From: Silene latifolia
Lineage: Eukaryota; Streptophyta; Magnoliopsida; Caryophyllales; Caryophyllaceae
NCBI RefSeq assembly: GCF_048544455.1
Contig: NC_133529.1
Span: 60,892,271-60,956,270 of the forward strand
DNA length: 64,000 bases
Direction of reading: 5' to 3'
This document shows, piece by piece, positions 12,754 through 22,061 of this stretch (its first letter is position 1; each line of letters opens with the position of its first letter). A program made the translations under genes and the position numbers. The notes below the pieces were generated by a model, which saw nothing but the letters and a program-made list of their open reading frames with translations, was not told the DNA's origin and searched no databases.

Positions 12754-14904
12754 GACGATTTTGGAACCTGTAACAAATGAACATAACGAATGTAGAGAGT
12801 CTAATAAAATGAACCTGGTGTATGTGTAATGGGAGCCCCGGCTGATGCTAGATTTTGGGTGAGTAGGCGCCCTCATTTCAAAATTTTGGCCCCATGACAC
12901 TTAAGCTAGTCACATGGGATGGGGATGTGGAGTCCGTGTGTCTGTGTGTGCTATGTGTGTTAATTGTTTTAGGAGCTACCTCCGGTTAAGTTTTGTTAGA
13001 ATTAATAGGGGTGGGGTAGTAATGTTTGGGCCGAGTATGGTGATTATTGATAAGATTATTGAAGCTCGTTGGATGAGCAGTGAGCTTATAAGATGGTCAT
13101 GAGATATATGACGAAAACTTATGTAGCTGATATGATGATAATTATAGTATAGATGAGTAATAATTCGAATCACGGCATGTGGTAATGTGTATATGCTTTG
13201 TTAGTTAGTTGAAATTTTTCCGCTGCGTAATATTTGATCTATGCAAAATAGATTGCTTATGATAGAATGTGAAACATGGTAGATTAATTTGTTTTGAAAA
13301 GTATGCATAATGTTAATCATCCGCTTCAACGGAAGTAAGTAAGCATGAGTTTAGTAGTAACAGGTAAAACAAGTTTAAGTGCAATAAAATGACACGACTA
13401 GATTATAAATAACTCGGTGACAGGTAGACCGAGTTAGGTAATTTGTATAACGTCACGTGATGTGTCTCTTAGTTGTTGAGGGGTTATACTTGACGCGATA
13501 ATGGTTATAAAACGTGATTGAAGGTGATGATTAGTGTCGAATCCCGAACTTGGTTTGGACTCGACACGTTATGTTGTTTTGCAGGTATTCTCGGTTTACT
13601 TCGTACTTCAGACCGAGTACTTAACTAAACTTGACCGAGTGCGAGTGCTTAATTGACCGAGTAGACTCACTCGATTTAGCTAGGAGGCGATAACGTCGGG
13701 ATTTGGAAAATTTCCTGCGGATACTCGACGATTTAGCCCATACTCGATCGAGTAGGGTGGTACTCGATCGAGTACCCCAGGCACTCGATCGAGTAGGTTA
13801 CTGTGCAGCATTCCTACGGGTTTGCTTAAAACCCTTCATCTTTCTATTTCTTCTTCTATTTCCTCTATATCTCGACACTCTTACACCTAAATCACTCTCA
13901 ATTCCTTATTTCCTCTCAAATCCTCTCTTTCTCTTGGGTTAGTAGTGAATCTTGGGGTTGATTTTCTTGTTTAATTCGTTTCTTTACCTTACTAATCAAT
14001 CAAGGTATGTGATTCTTCTTAATTTATGTGATTTGTTACTTTGAATGTGTTAAAATAGTGTAATAATCTGAAATTTTCGATTATAATGATCAATTTGGTG
14101 CTCTTAATTGTTGAGACATGATTCACATGCCTTCTTGCTATGTTTGTTGGTGGTTAATTGCTGTAAATTAGATTAGAAATTGCAAAATTGAACCCGAAAT
14201 TTCTAGGGTTTCCAAAATTGAAATCGATTTTTGGTTGTTTTACAATGATTAGATGGAAAAATTGAGCCTTAAGTATTGTTTATATCATGTTGAGGGATAG
14301 ATTTTTGGTGATTTTACCTTAGAAAGTTGCCTTAAAACTCCGTCTTAAAAGTGCCCCAAATGGAAATTCGTGATCTATAATTGAAAATTTATGTTGCAAT
14401 TGATATTATAAGTATGAGTCAAACCTCAGTATGATAGTAGAAACGATTGTTGATGAGATTATGCCAAAATTGTCTCAGCTGTTAAGACCGTCTGAAAAAT
14501 TTAGTTAGGTTATTGAACATAATATGGAAGTGATGATGTTATGCTATAAAATTTCTTACTCTTTCTCTTGATTTAGTAACATGTGATTGGAAGTTTGTCG
14601 GGAATAACCTTAGAATCATGCTAGGATATTCAAATTTGTCGAACATATGTAACCACCATGATAATTTCCTTCTCCACCGTGGCTTGTGAGTAGTAATAAT
14701 TTGAACTTGTATGTTAAAATTTTAGAAACTGTTGATAAACATGTGTACTTATCTTAATATTCAAGGTTAATAGCATGAATTATGTGCTTCACATGTCAAA
14801 AATTTGTTGGAAAATTGTGTGCTTAGCTGGGTATGTGAATTTAAATTACATGAAACAAGTGCTTGAATGTTTATACAAGTTGTTTGGACTTATGCCTAAA
14901 ACAG
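12754..14904 (+). other. Long leader of the non-autonomous element; no gene
   Basis: About 2.1 kb without a supportable coding frame. It holds a second dyad array (13722-13795), then a pyrimidine-rich stretch (13830-13935) like a leader exon. AATCAAG-GTATGT near 14003 fits a plant 5' splice site. Just before the ORF at 14905 there is AAAACAG, a plausible acceptor, so the leader may contain an intron of about 0.9 kb. The intron is inference only. Confidence 0.4.
13722..13795. repeat. Second dyad array (TACTCGATCGAGTA type), 4 copies
   Basis: Copies at 13722 (degenerate), 13741, 13761 and 13782, with steps of 19, 20 and 21 bp, the same spacing rule as in the LTR. Lies in the internal leader. 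Confidence 0.9.
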
Positions 14905-15264
14905 ATGCCGAGAATGAACCTTGGGCTTCGCCAAAGTAAGCGGGGGAGGGGTAACCCACTTGAGACAGGGGAGGGGAGCGGGCCCGTGGTACCCGCGGTC
15001 CCCGAATACCCTACAGTTGTGTTTGTTGATTTCAAGCAAAGGGAGCGTTTTGTAGCTTTACAAAAACGCAAGATGAGACCTACAAAGTGTATTGACACCG
15101 CTGTGTTAGAGGAGTTGGAAATAGAGACGGATGTCCGTCACATATTCGAGACCTTGGGGTTTACGGGTTTGTACCGGCTGAGGAAGCACACTTACCCCTT
15201 CCTTACCCTAGAATTCATGAGTTCCTTTAACTATGACCCACGGGTCGTATTGAGTTTAGATTGA
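14905..15264 (+). CDS. Athila ORF1-like protein, N-terminal part (non-autonomous element)
   Basis: 119 codons from ATG 14905, which follows AAAACAG; an upstream in-frame ATG at 14863 would add 14 residues. A basic, Gly-rich start (RQSKRGRGNP) leads into VFVDFKQRERFVALQKRK, then TDVRHIFETLGFTGLY and TYPFLTLEFMSSF. The last motif resembles the TY-LTLEFLSS signature of the Athila/plant retrotransposon ORF1 family, whose role is unknown to me. The frame stops at 15262-15264. An acidic stretch downstream lies in other frames, so the protein may be truncated by a frameshift. It is the only protein-like sequence that could be this element's own product. The family call is by eye and moderate. Confidence 0.5.
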   Translation: MPRMNLGLRQSKRGRGNPLETGEGSGPVVPAVPEYPTVVFVDFKQRERFVALQKRKMRPTKCIDTAVLEELEIETDVRHIFETLGFTGLYRLRKHTYPFLTLEFMSSFNYDPRVVLSLD

Positions 15265-15363
15265 TGAATACCGTTTTTTGTTGACCATGGATGAGCTGGA
15301 TGAAGATTCCGGCTCCGAGCACCTCCCACCCACGGAGCCCTTGGAGCCGAGCGGTGGTGGATT

Positions 15364-15828
15364 GTGGACTCGATGACGAGGAGGAGGAGGATGATGACGG
15401 ACCCGCCACTGCAGACCTATCTCATTGATGGCACCATCCTCCAGGAGATGCCGGAGCCGACGAAGGGCGAGAATGCGGAAGTCCATAGGGTGGAGAGACC
15501 CAGAGTGGTGAGGAGACCCCGTCGAGTGAGGGAGAGGGCCTCGGGGACTAGACCACAGCCAGAGGCGCAGCAGCAGCAGCAGCAGCCTTTCCCGTACTAC
15601 CCCTATCTTGACACCCCGGAGACGCGGTCCAGCTACTTGTCGGAGAGAGTGTCATCTACTTTGACACTCCGGAACATGCACGAGATGGCATACACTCAGG
15701 GGATAGGGACCGAGGGACCGCATCCGATTTGGTGGAGTGGAGTTGGGGACTACTCGGGGTTTTCCATTCCCTACGGGGTGGATCGGTCGACGTGGGAGCA
15801 CCTCGGTCCTTCCCTTACGGTGGCTTGA
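15364..15828 (+). CDS. Uncharacterised Arg- and Gln-rich frame of the non-autonomous element
   Basis: 154 codons; I do not recognise it. The N-terminus is basic (TRRRRMM), then a short hydrophobic part, an Arg-rich patch (RRPRRVRERASG), a run of eight Gln interrupted once (QQQQQQ core), then PFPYYPYLDTPETRSSYLSER and a Trp/Gly-containing tail. The 2-kb leader, LTR-encoded transcription and the upstream Athila-like frame suggest that this is the C-terminal half of one ancestral ORF1, separated by frameshifts in the acidic DDEEEEDDD-coding stretch near 15375. ATG choice is arbitrary. It may not be translated. Confidence 0.35.
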   Translation: MDSMTRRRRMMTDPPLQTYLIDGTILQEMPEPTKGENAEVHRVERPRVVRRPRRVRERASGTRPQPEAQQQQQQPFPYYPYLDTPETRSSYLSERVSSTLTLRNMHEMAYTQGIGTEGPHPIWWSGVGDYSGFSIPYGVDRSTWEHLGPSLTVA

Positions 15829-16200
15829 CCCTATGGTACGTGGGCCCGGGAGCAGGAGGTGATGCGGGAGTGGGTTCATCAGTGCGGGCATGGCGGAGGT
15901 GGTGGTGGTGGTGATGAGGTGATGTTCGAACAGCAGCAGGGAGGAGTGATACTCCTCGTCCTTATCTTTGTTGATAGTAGTTGATGTTAGATGGTGATGT
16001 TGTTGTTAGACTTTGGTAGTTATTTCCTTTTATTTTTCAGACTTAGTCGGATTTGTATGATTGGCCATAAGGCCGGAATTGCTACTCTAACCTTTTGCAG
16101 GATTATTGAGAGTCGGGGCATCATCCCGACTCAATTTATGTGACAATCATGTGTTATATGTTGGCTTACGACGGGTTATGAAAAGTACTTGACCTGCAGG

Positions 16201-16350
16201 TACTCGACAGAGTACCCCACACTCTATCGAGTAGCTGCAGGAAAGGAAGAAAGGAGACATTCTGATCTCGGGCTACTCGATCGAGTAGCCAAGACACTCG
16301 ATCGAGTAGCATGGCACTCGATCGAGTACCGCTAGTTACTCGATCGAGTA
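16201..16350. repeat. Third dyad array, 6 copies in two clusters
   Basis: Copies start at 16201, 16220, then 16274, 16295, 16315 and 16337. Steps within clusters are 19-22 bp; a 54-bp gap separates them. The last four are intact TCGATCGA cores. Confidence 0.9.
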
Positions 16351-16763
16351 GCACTGTTACAGGGGGTTTTTGGAAATTAAAAATGTTCAATTGTTTTATA
16401 ATTGCGAGTTCAATGTTTAAAGTTGTTGCGAGTGCATAGTAACGCCTTTGAGCCGTTAATTTCATACGTTACAAGTCATGATTGGAATTTTATAAGCATA
16501 ATTGTTACAATTAGTGAAGCGGTAATCATTTTCTTGTTACTTTAATATGGCATACGCCTCATTACGATCTACTTATCGGAGTTGTAACTCCGCCTATAAT
16601 TGTGCATATCATTTTAACGTGTGTTGTCAACGGCAACTAGTTATTCCGGTGACTCGTGTATGATTTCTAAGTTAATGAGTATGTAGTTAGCGAGTAATGT
16701 CCACAACAAATAATATGGTTTCCTTTAATGTTAAGATACAATATGCGTTGACATTTAGGTGGT

Positions 16764-16800
16764 GAACTTCGGGGACGAAGTTCCTTTTAGAGGGGAAGAG
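16764..16800 (+). promoter_or_regulatory. Duplicate hairpin plus polypurine-like tract (internal)
   Basis: GAACTTCG-GGGA-CGAAGTTC (16764-16783) followed by AGAGGGGAAGAG and then TAATG. This is the same layout as at the true 3' LTR, but no LTR begins here. It may be a vestigial junction or a second plus-strand primer. Confidence 0.55.
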
Positions 16801-17324
16801 TAATGTCGCGAAACAAAAAGGCTATTTTTGAATAATGCTTTGCTTGTTTACAATGTTGTTGGTATTATGTGTTGCTTGTTGCTTTAGTTACAAAAATTTC
16901 TGAGATATAACGAATTACTTTAGTGATTTAAAGTGAAGGGTTGTGTGTTTCAAGAGACGGTCATGAAAAATAGTTATAGTGTGATAAATCGTGCTCGAAT
17001 CACGTTGCCAAGCAACATGGTGGCGTTGGTTGTACCATATGATAATTAATGAGAGGCATGTTTTGATCGATGGTTTGATAGTCGATACTGTATATCGGTA
17101 CCGTATGTCGGGTGATCGTAGATGGTGATTCGCATGACGAGCTTGATGTTTCATAGGTATATAGTCTTTGGCGTGATAGTAGTAGAAGTCTTTAGATATA
17201 AGTTTAGACGGTGATGATGATGACATGGGGGGGGGGGGGGATGGTGTTTAGGGAGTAACGGGTTGAGCGGGAAGGTGAGTGGGGATGTGTTGTCCTCGTG
17301 TCTCGAGCGGAAGATAGGTGAGGT

Positions 17325-17362
17325 GAACTTCGGGGACGAAGTTCTTTTTAAGGGGGGAAGAC
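17325..17362 (+). promoter_or_regulatory. Hairpin and polypurine tract before the 3' LTR
   Basis: GAACTTCG-GGGA-CGAAGTTC (17325-17344), then TTTTTAAGGGGGGAAGAC directly before TGTAATACCC at 17363. This is the functional polypurine position for the element. Confidence 0.85.
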
Positions 17363-18493
17363 TGTAATACCCGCCCTTTTAGGGACCCTTTGACCATCGT
17401 TGACTGCCCTTGGGAGCAGGAGTAATCTAAAATGTTATGACAAGTCCATCCTGGGTGCGTGTCAAGAGTAGTACTCGATAGAGTAGAGGCTACTCGATCG
17501 AGTATCTAGGGTACTCGATCGAGTAGGGGGTTACTCGATCGAGTATGTTGGGTACTCGATCGAGTGCCTGGTTTTCAGCGGGGGTTTTATATCGCGTTTT
17601 GTTAAATCCGCAAATCACTTTTGCCACTTTCCTCCTATCCTTCAGCCGCCTCTTTCCCTTCCCTTCACCTCAAAACCTCCATGGGTGCCTTTTGAAGATC
17701 CTTGAGCCTTAGGAGAGCGTCTCTTGAGTCGGGTAGCGGTCTCTTACTGAGTTGCGGTCGCTTAAAGGTAGGTTCGCCTACTCAGTTTCTGTAGACGGTC
17801 TAGTGTGTCGGTCGTTGTAGTAATATTGCGGTTGTTTGATATAGTGTTTTGTATGTGTTGTGATTGTGGTTGCGGTTGCTGTTGATGGTTCTCGAGATGC
17901 GTTCTCGGCTGAGTGGGGTCACTTGCGGGAGTGATCTCACGCCCTAGTTTCGCCCTTCGTGGAACCCGCCACGAAAGGGGATGTGCACATTAATGGGACA
18001 GGGTTGTCGCTCGTTTGATGAGCGGGGCTTAGGTGGGAACGGCTGCGGTCCCCCATGGCGGATCGGGTCCGGTGGACGATCGATGACAGGTTTGGTTGGA
18101 TTGTTGTGGTTGCGATTGGGGACTGGTGTCATTGTTTGTATTGTTGTTTGTAGTTGTCTCCTCTTGTCTCGATCATCGACCTTGTGTGTTGTTTGTTTTG
18201 TTGTTATGTGTCCGCCGTGATCCCTTATGGTGAGCAATCGGTCTTAGCAGGTGTTGATGATGTTGATAGCTGGTTTCCGGGCAGGGATGAGTCTTCACGA
18301 GTTATGATGGTCATAGCGAGTAGTCCTTGAGTTGTACCTTTGTATTGTATTTTGGTTTAAATCACTTGTAACACAACTTAATAGTTCTTTTATTGACGTT
18401 TGATAGTTACTTTCCTCGGGCAACCGAGATGGTAACACCCTTATATGCTAAGGAAGGCCTAGTTAAGGCTCCTCTGAATATGGGGGTGTTACA
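17363..18493 (+). repeat. 3' LTR of the non-autonomous element
   Basis: 1131 bp. Carries the same five-dyad array (17472-17566). It lacks a segment of about 135 bp present in the 5' LTR; the join has GTT microhomology (ACTGAGTT/GGTTGCGG). Most of the rest differs by scattered single bases, except one block (about 18048-18241 against 12298-12480) with many changes. Confidence 0.93.
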
Positions 18494-18498
18494 AATTA

Positions 18499-19580
18499 GT
18501 TGGAGCATCATTATATTTAACATCCTGAATTTTAGCTCTTTGTGCCAATGAACTTTTTTCAGTTTTCTTAAAGATCAAATACTGGTTGAGCAAATTTTGT
18601 TCCTGCTCAAAAAGTATAGGATCCAAGGGTCTCAGTTGTAGCTAATTTTGGCAATCTTCAAGAGCAGTTTTGGCCTCCTGCACTCTCTTAGAAATCCCAG
18701 AGTAACTAGTATTATGAAGTTTAATGAGAGTCTTCCTAACATGTTTCAATTTCCCAAAGAATTTGAACATTACACTTCCCCTTACTGGTAATCCCCAAGC
18801 CTGCATAACCATTTCCTCATACTCCTTATGGTCTGCCCAACAATTAAGGTAGCTAAATTGTTTCCTAGGCCTATAATTATCCTGCACAGTGACTAGGAGA
18901 GGAGAGTGATCAGAAATCCCCGAAGGTAGGACCTGAACCTGAGTGTTAGGGTACTCCAGCAACCAAGAAGGATTGCTAAGGACTCTATCCAATCTAGACC
19001 AAACCCGAGCAATGGCTTCTCTTTTATTAGTCCAAGTATGTTCACAACCAAAGCTATGCAAATCATCCAAAGTGCAATCCAATAAACACTGATTAAAAGC
19101 CATCATATCATTAACAGATGGGGGATTAGGACCAAGTCTCTCATCCATATCCCTAACAATGTTGAAATCTCCCAAGACAATCCAGTTGGTAACCTTCCCA
19201 TTCAACCTTCTTAACTCATCCCATAATCGTTCTCTATGGCCAGCATCATTGCTAGCATAAACAAAAGTGAGGAAAACAATTTTGTTGGTCCTATTATTCA
19301 AGAGCTCAAGGTGAATGAATTGATCATGGACCTGAGCAGAAACAACAGTGACCCTCCTGATATCCAGAAATACCCAAATTCTACCATTACAATGATGAGA
19401 GTAGTTATTTATGATAGTATAAGTAGAAAACTTCTTACTAATAGTAGCTGAATTATTTAAACGAACCCTAGTTTCCAGAAGACCCAGCACTTCAATTTTA
19501 TTCTGATAAAGATAACCCCTAACTTCCAGCTGTTTTATTGGGTCATTAAACCCCCTAATGTTCCAGGAGGAAATGATCAT
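18499..19580 (-). pseudogene. LINE-B ORF2, 5' part: APE-type endonuclease
   Basis: Starts MIISSWNIRGFNDP at 19580 and carries the endonuclease motifs ETRV, FVYASNDAGHRERLW, LGDFNIVRDMDERLG, LDRVLSN and SDHSP, which supply metal-binding and catalytic residues for target nicking. A TAG at 18642-18644 ends the open frame. The same frame then reads on as the linker to the RT domain until the LTR insertion at 18494-18498. The start ATG overlaps the ORF1 stop as ATGA (19577-19580), which fits translation by reinitiation. One nonsense codon plus the 7-kb insertion make it a pseudogene. Confidence 0.9.
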
Positions 19581-21052
19581 GTTCCTGGATCAGGGGGGTC
19601 CCCAGCCTGCAAATCATCCACTATCTCAGTAGCCTCCACAGTCCCTGTATCCTGCAAAAGTGTGAAGTGATTGTCCACAGAGACTCCATAACTTGTAGTA
19701 GCAAGGACTGTTTCCCTCTCCTCAGACAATCTCTTTGAAACAGAGCCTTTTTCGCCTAGCCTAGTGCATCCTGAACCCACCCCCTTTTTCATCAGTGAGA
19801 GATATCTTCTCTGGAACAGCAGAGGAGGAACCCTCCAAGTTCTCAACCTCCTTCCTGTGAAGTATCGATCCATGATTTAGGAGGTATATGGCCTAGCAAC
19901 TGGCATTCTGAGCTAAGTGCAACTGTTTCAAGAGTCTGCTGAGGTTCCTTCTGTACAACAGGTCGATACTCCTGCACAATCTCCTTTGCTTTCCTCTTCT
20001 CATCAAGCTTCTTGTTAATCTTAGTAAATTTGCAATGCTCTTTGGTATGTCCCAGTTTCCTACAACAGTGGCAATAATAGGGCAACCACTCATAAATAAC
20101 CCGCTGTGTTGTTTCCCCATGGTAAGGAGAAGTCAAAGTGATATTGGCAGGCAATTCATCAGAGACATCCACTTTCACCAGGACACGAGCAAACAGTAAT
20201 TTGGATTTGTGGGTTGTTGGTAAATCAGCAAACAGAGGTTTCCCCACAGTACTAGCCATCTTACTTAAAACCTTTTCAGACCACATGAAGGGGTCCAAAT
20301 CAGGAAATAAGACCCATACTGGAACAATAGACACAGAATCCATCTCCTTTGAGAAACTTGGTGACCATTGCTTTAAAATCAGGTTACTGGACAATGGGAC
20401 GACTCCATGGTCCACCCTTCAAAACGTCATTCATATCCACCTCTGAGAAGAAACGAAAGCTAAACCAGCCTTTTTTATAGTACTGGACAATGGGACGAGT
20501 CCCAGTAGTCCAATTTTTTGTAACAAAATCATCAACCTGTGGTAATTTTGGTTTAGAACCCAGAAAATTCCCCATAAGGGTGTTCTTCCAAAATCGTATT
20601 CCATCAATAACATCCTCTTCCTCAATTTCAACAATTTTTGTATCCGCACTCTTTTCACAATAATGCAAACTCATTCCAGGGGAAGGCTTAGTGACAGAAG
20701 CCCAGGTTTTAGCAATACCAATCCCTAATTCAGTAGTAGGAGGTGGTACAACAGGGGAAGACAAGGTACCTGCTGTAGGTGGTGTCGCCGATTTTTCCAG
20801 TTGACCCGTTAGGTTTAGCAGTTGCCCCACCGTCGTCGTCACACTAGGAACTGGGTCATCGTATTCATCCGTAACATGCTCAACAATCGGATCATCCGAG
20901 ACCATAACCGCCTCTACAACCACAGGATTCTCTACTTCCGATATATCCACTTCAGGAATTGAAACCCCAAAAGCCACCACCGATGTTGTTCCATCAATTT
21001 CAGAGTCAGTAACACTATGTTGTTTAGTCCGACGAGTTTTAGCCATGATCAA
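19577..21052 (-). pseudogene. LINE-B ORF1: DUF4283/zinc-knuckle protein, frameshifted
   Basis: Three overlapping frames cover one ORF1. The first (21052-20384) starts MIMAKTRRTKQHS and has an acidic, Val-rich N-terminus, then DUF4283-type sequence (FWKNTLMGNFLG, GWFSFRFFSEVDM, LKGGPWS). A frameshift near 20400 moves to the second (VPVWVLFPDLDPFMW, then the CX2CX4HX4C knuckle CHCCRKLGHTKEHC). A second shift near 19860 gives the C-terminal tail ending with TGA at 19577. A short word, TACTGGACAATGGGACGA, appears twice (about 20389 and 20481), one near the first frameshift, so a small duplication may have caused it. It would bind LINE RNA in the ribonucleoprotein. Confidence 0.85.
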
Positions 21053-21183
21053 GCGGAAAAAATAAAAGAAATTTACGTGTTTTTGGATTTTTCAGAGGTT
21101 GCTTGGAGAAGAAGGATTTTCTCTTTCCATGACTAAAAACCGTTTTCAATTCATGCTTTGTTGTTACTATTATTATTATTATT
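21053..21183 (-). other. LINE-B 5' UTR
   Basis: About 130 bp from the target duplication to the ORF1 start, with an ATT triplet run at the outer edge (21166-21182). Internal promoter signals could not be assigned. Confidence 0.5.
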
Positions 21184-21194
21184 ATATCATGTTT

Positions 21195-22020
21195 ATTTTA
21201 ATTAGCTATCAATAACTCGATTTTTTATTATGTACATTTTATTTATATAAGAGGCACATTAAATATATATTATAGGTACATATAATAAATATTAAAGTTA
21301 CATACCATGTATATCTTAATTAGTTACAAGGCATGTTTCAATAATTATTCAAGTACATTTTAATAATATAGAAGGGACATGAAATATATAATAAATGTAC
21401 ATTTTAATAATTATAGCTACATATCATATTTACTACAATTGTTTATTAACTTTATTTCACTTACTAATCGGGGACACATTATATATATTGGAGGTACATT
21501 AAATATAAAGTATATATACAAAGAATAATTAACATAAGTACATAAAATATGTTGTTCAATTTTTATCAAGTACACTTAACAAACTCATCATGTACATTGA
21601 TTTTATACTGAATGTACATTAAATATAAACTGGAAGTACATTTAATAGTTATTAGAGGTACATATTGTTTTAACTCAGATCTTAACAAAGATATATATTA
21701 AAAGAGATACAAAAATAACAACAAGATGCATGTGTCACAGTGGTAAAAGTAAGGGCATTTCAACCAAGAGGTCGTGGGTTCAATCCCCATCAACAACATT
21801 TTTGAAGTTTGAAATTGTTAATCATCATTGACCACTGGTGGCTGTTGACCACCTTCAACCACTGGTGGCCACCGTTGACCCATCGCCTTTTTCCGGCACC
21901 ACCATTGACCACCGGCAATCAACCACCCTTGACCAGTGTTGACTAAATCTTGTCCCTTAGATCAAAATTGAATGGTGGGGATTGGTTCTCACCGTTTTCA
22001 CCTAAGCTCCGTTCTCACCG
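21195..22020. mobile_element. Fold-back element, right arm
   Basis: AT-rich GTACAT-word DNA (21195-21690), a tRNA-like module (21725-21798), a TTGACC-rich part (21828-21962), then GGTTCTCACCGTTTTCACCTAA and CGTTCTCACCGG at the end. Read in reverse this matches the left arm from 7249 in the same order, including the A/B-box module. The arms are clearly diverged, so the element is older than LINE-B. No gene. Confidence 0.6.
21725..21798 (+). other. tRNA-like module with pol III A and B boxes (right arm)
   Basis: A box TGTCACAGTGG (21733-21743, one change from TGGCACAGTGG) and B box GGTTCAATCC (21777-21786), 33 bp apart, inside GATGCATG...CCCCATC. It is the mirror copy of the left-arm module, so the two face each other across the element. 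Confidence 0.6.
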
Positions 22021-22061
22021 GAAGAAGAAGAAGAAGAAGAAGAAGAAGAAGAAGAAGAAGA
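22017..22061. repeat. (GAA)n microsatellite at the fold-back right edge
   Basis: About 13 GAA/AAG units directly after CTCACCGG. They hide the exact element boundary and any target duplication. Confidence 0.9.

Larger units (their letters stand above)
15829..17324 (+). other. 3' non-coding region of the non-autonomous element
   Basis: No coding frame supported. Contains a third dyad array (16201-16350), a first copy of the hairpin plus purine tract (16764-16800) without an LTR after it, and a 14-G run at 17227-17240. The duplicated hairpin/purine block suggests that the 3' end was built by joining two related elements. Confidence 0.5.
11473..18493 (+). mobile_element. Complete non-autonomous LTR retrotransposon (7.0 kb) inside LINE-B ORF2
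   Basis: Two LTRs (11473-12738 and 17363-18493) with ends TGTAATACCC...TGTTACA, a PBS for initiator tRNA-Met three bases after the 5' LTR, and a polypurine tract before the 3' LTR. The 5-bp duplication AATTA flanks it exactly (11468-11472, 18494-18498). The interior (4.6 kb) has no gag, protease, RT or integrase that I can find. It has an Athila-ORF1-like frame (14905-15264), an acidic/Gln-rich frame (15364-15828) and long AT-rich spacers. LTRs, PBS and PPT look chromovirus-like, so mobilisation in trans by a chromovirus is likely. The LTRs are nearly identical outside one block, so insertion looks recent. Confidence 0.93.
9080..21183 (-). mobile_element. LINE-B: L1-type LINE, minus strand, split by an LTR element
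   Basis: Bounded by the direct repeat ATATCATGTTT at 9069-9079 and 21184-21194. The minus-strand 3' end is poly(A), read as a T run from 9080 to 9093. Order on the minus strand: short 5' UTR (21183-21053), ORF1, ORF2 5' part, the LTR element 11473-18493, ORF2 3' part, 3' UTR. The empty site reads as the GTACATATCATGTTTA word repeated elsewhere in the fold-back arms, so LINE-B landed inside that element. Confidence 0.88.

Noticed and set aside
13703..13942. ORF of 79 codons over the second dyad array
   Set aside because: Its sequence is the dyad repeat plus a pyrimidine-rich leader; no similarity to proteins and no start context.
17227..17240. A 14-G run as a G-quadruplex control site
   Set aside because: A single homopolymer can form such structures but nothing nearby ties it to a function, and length may be a sequencing artefact.
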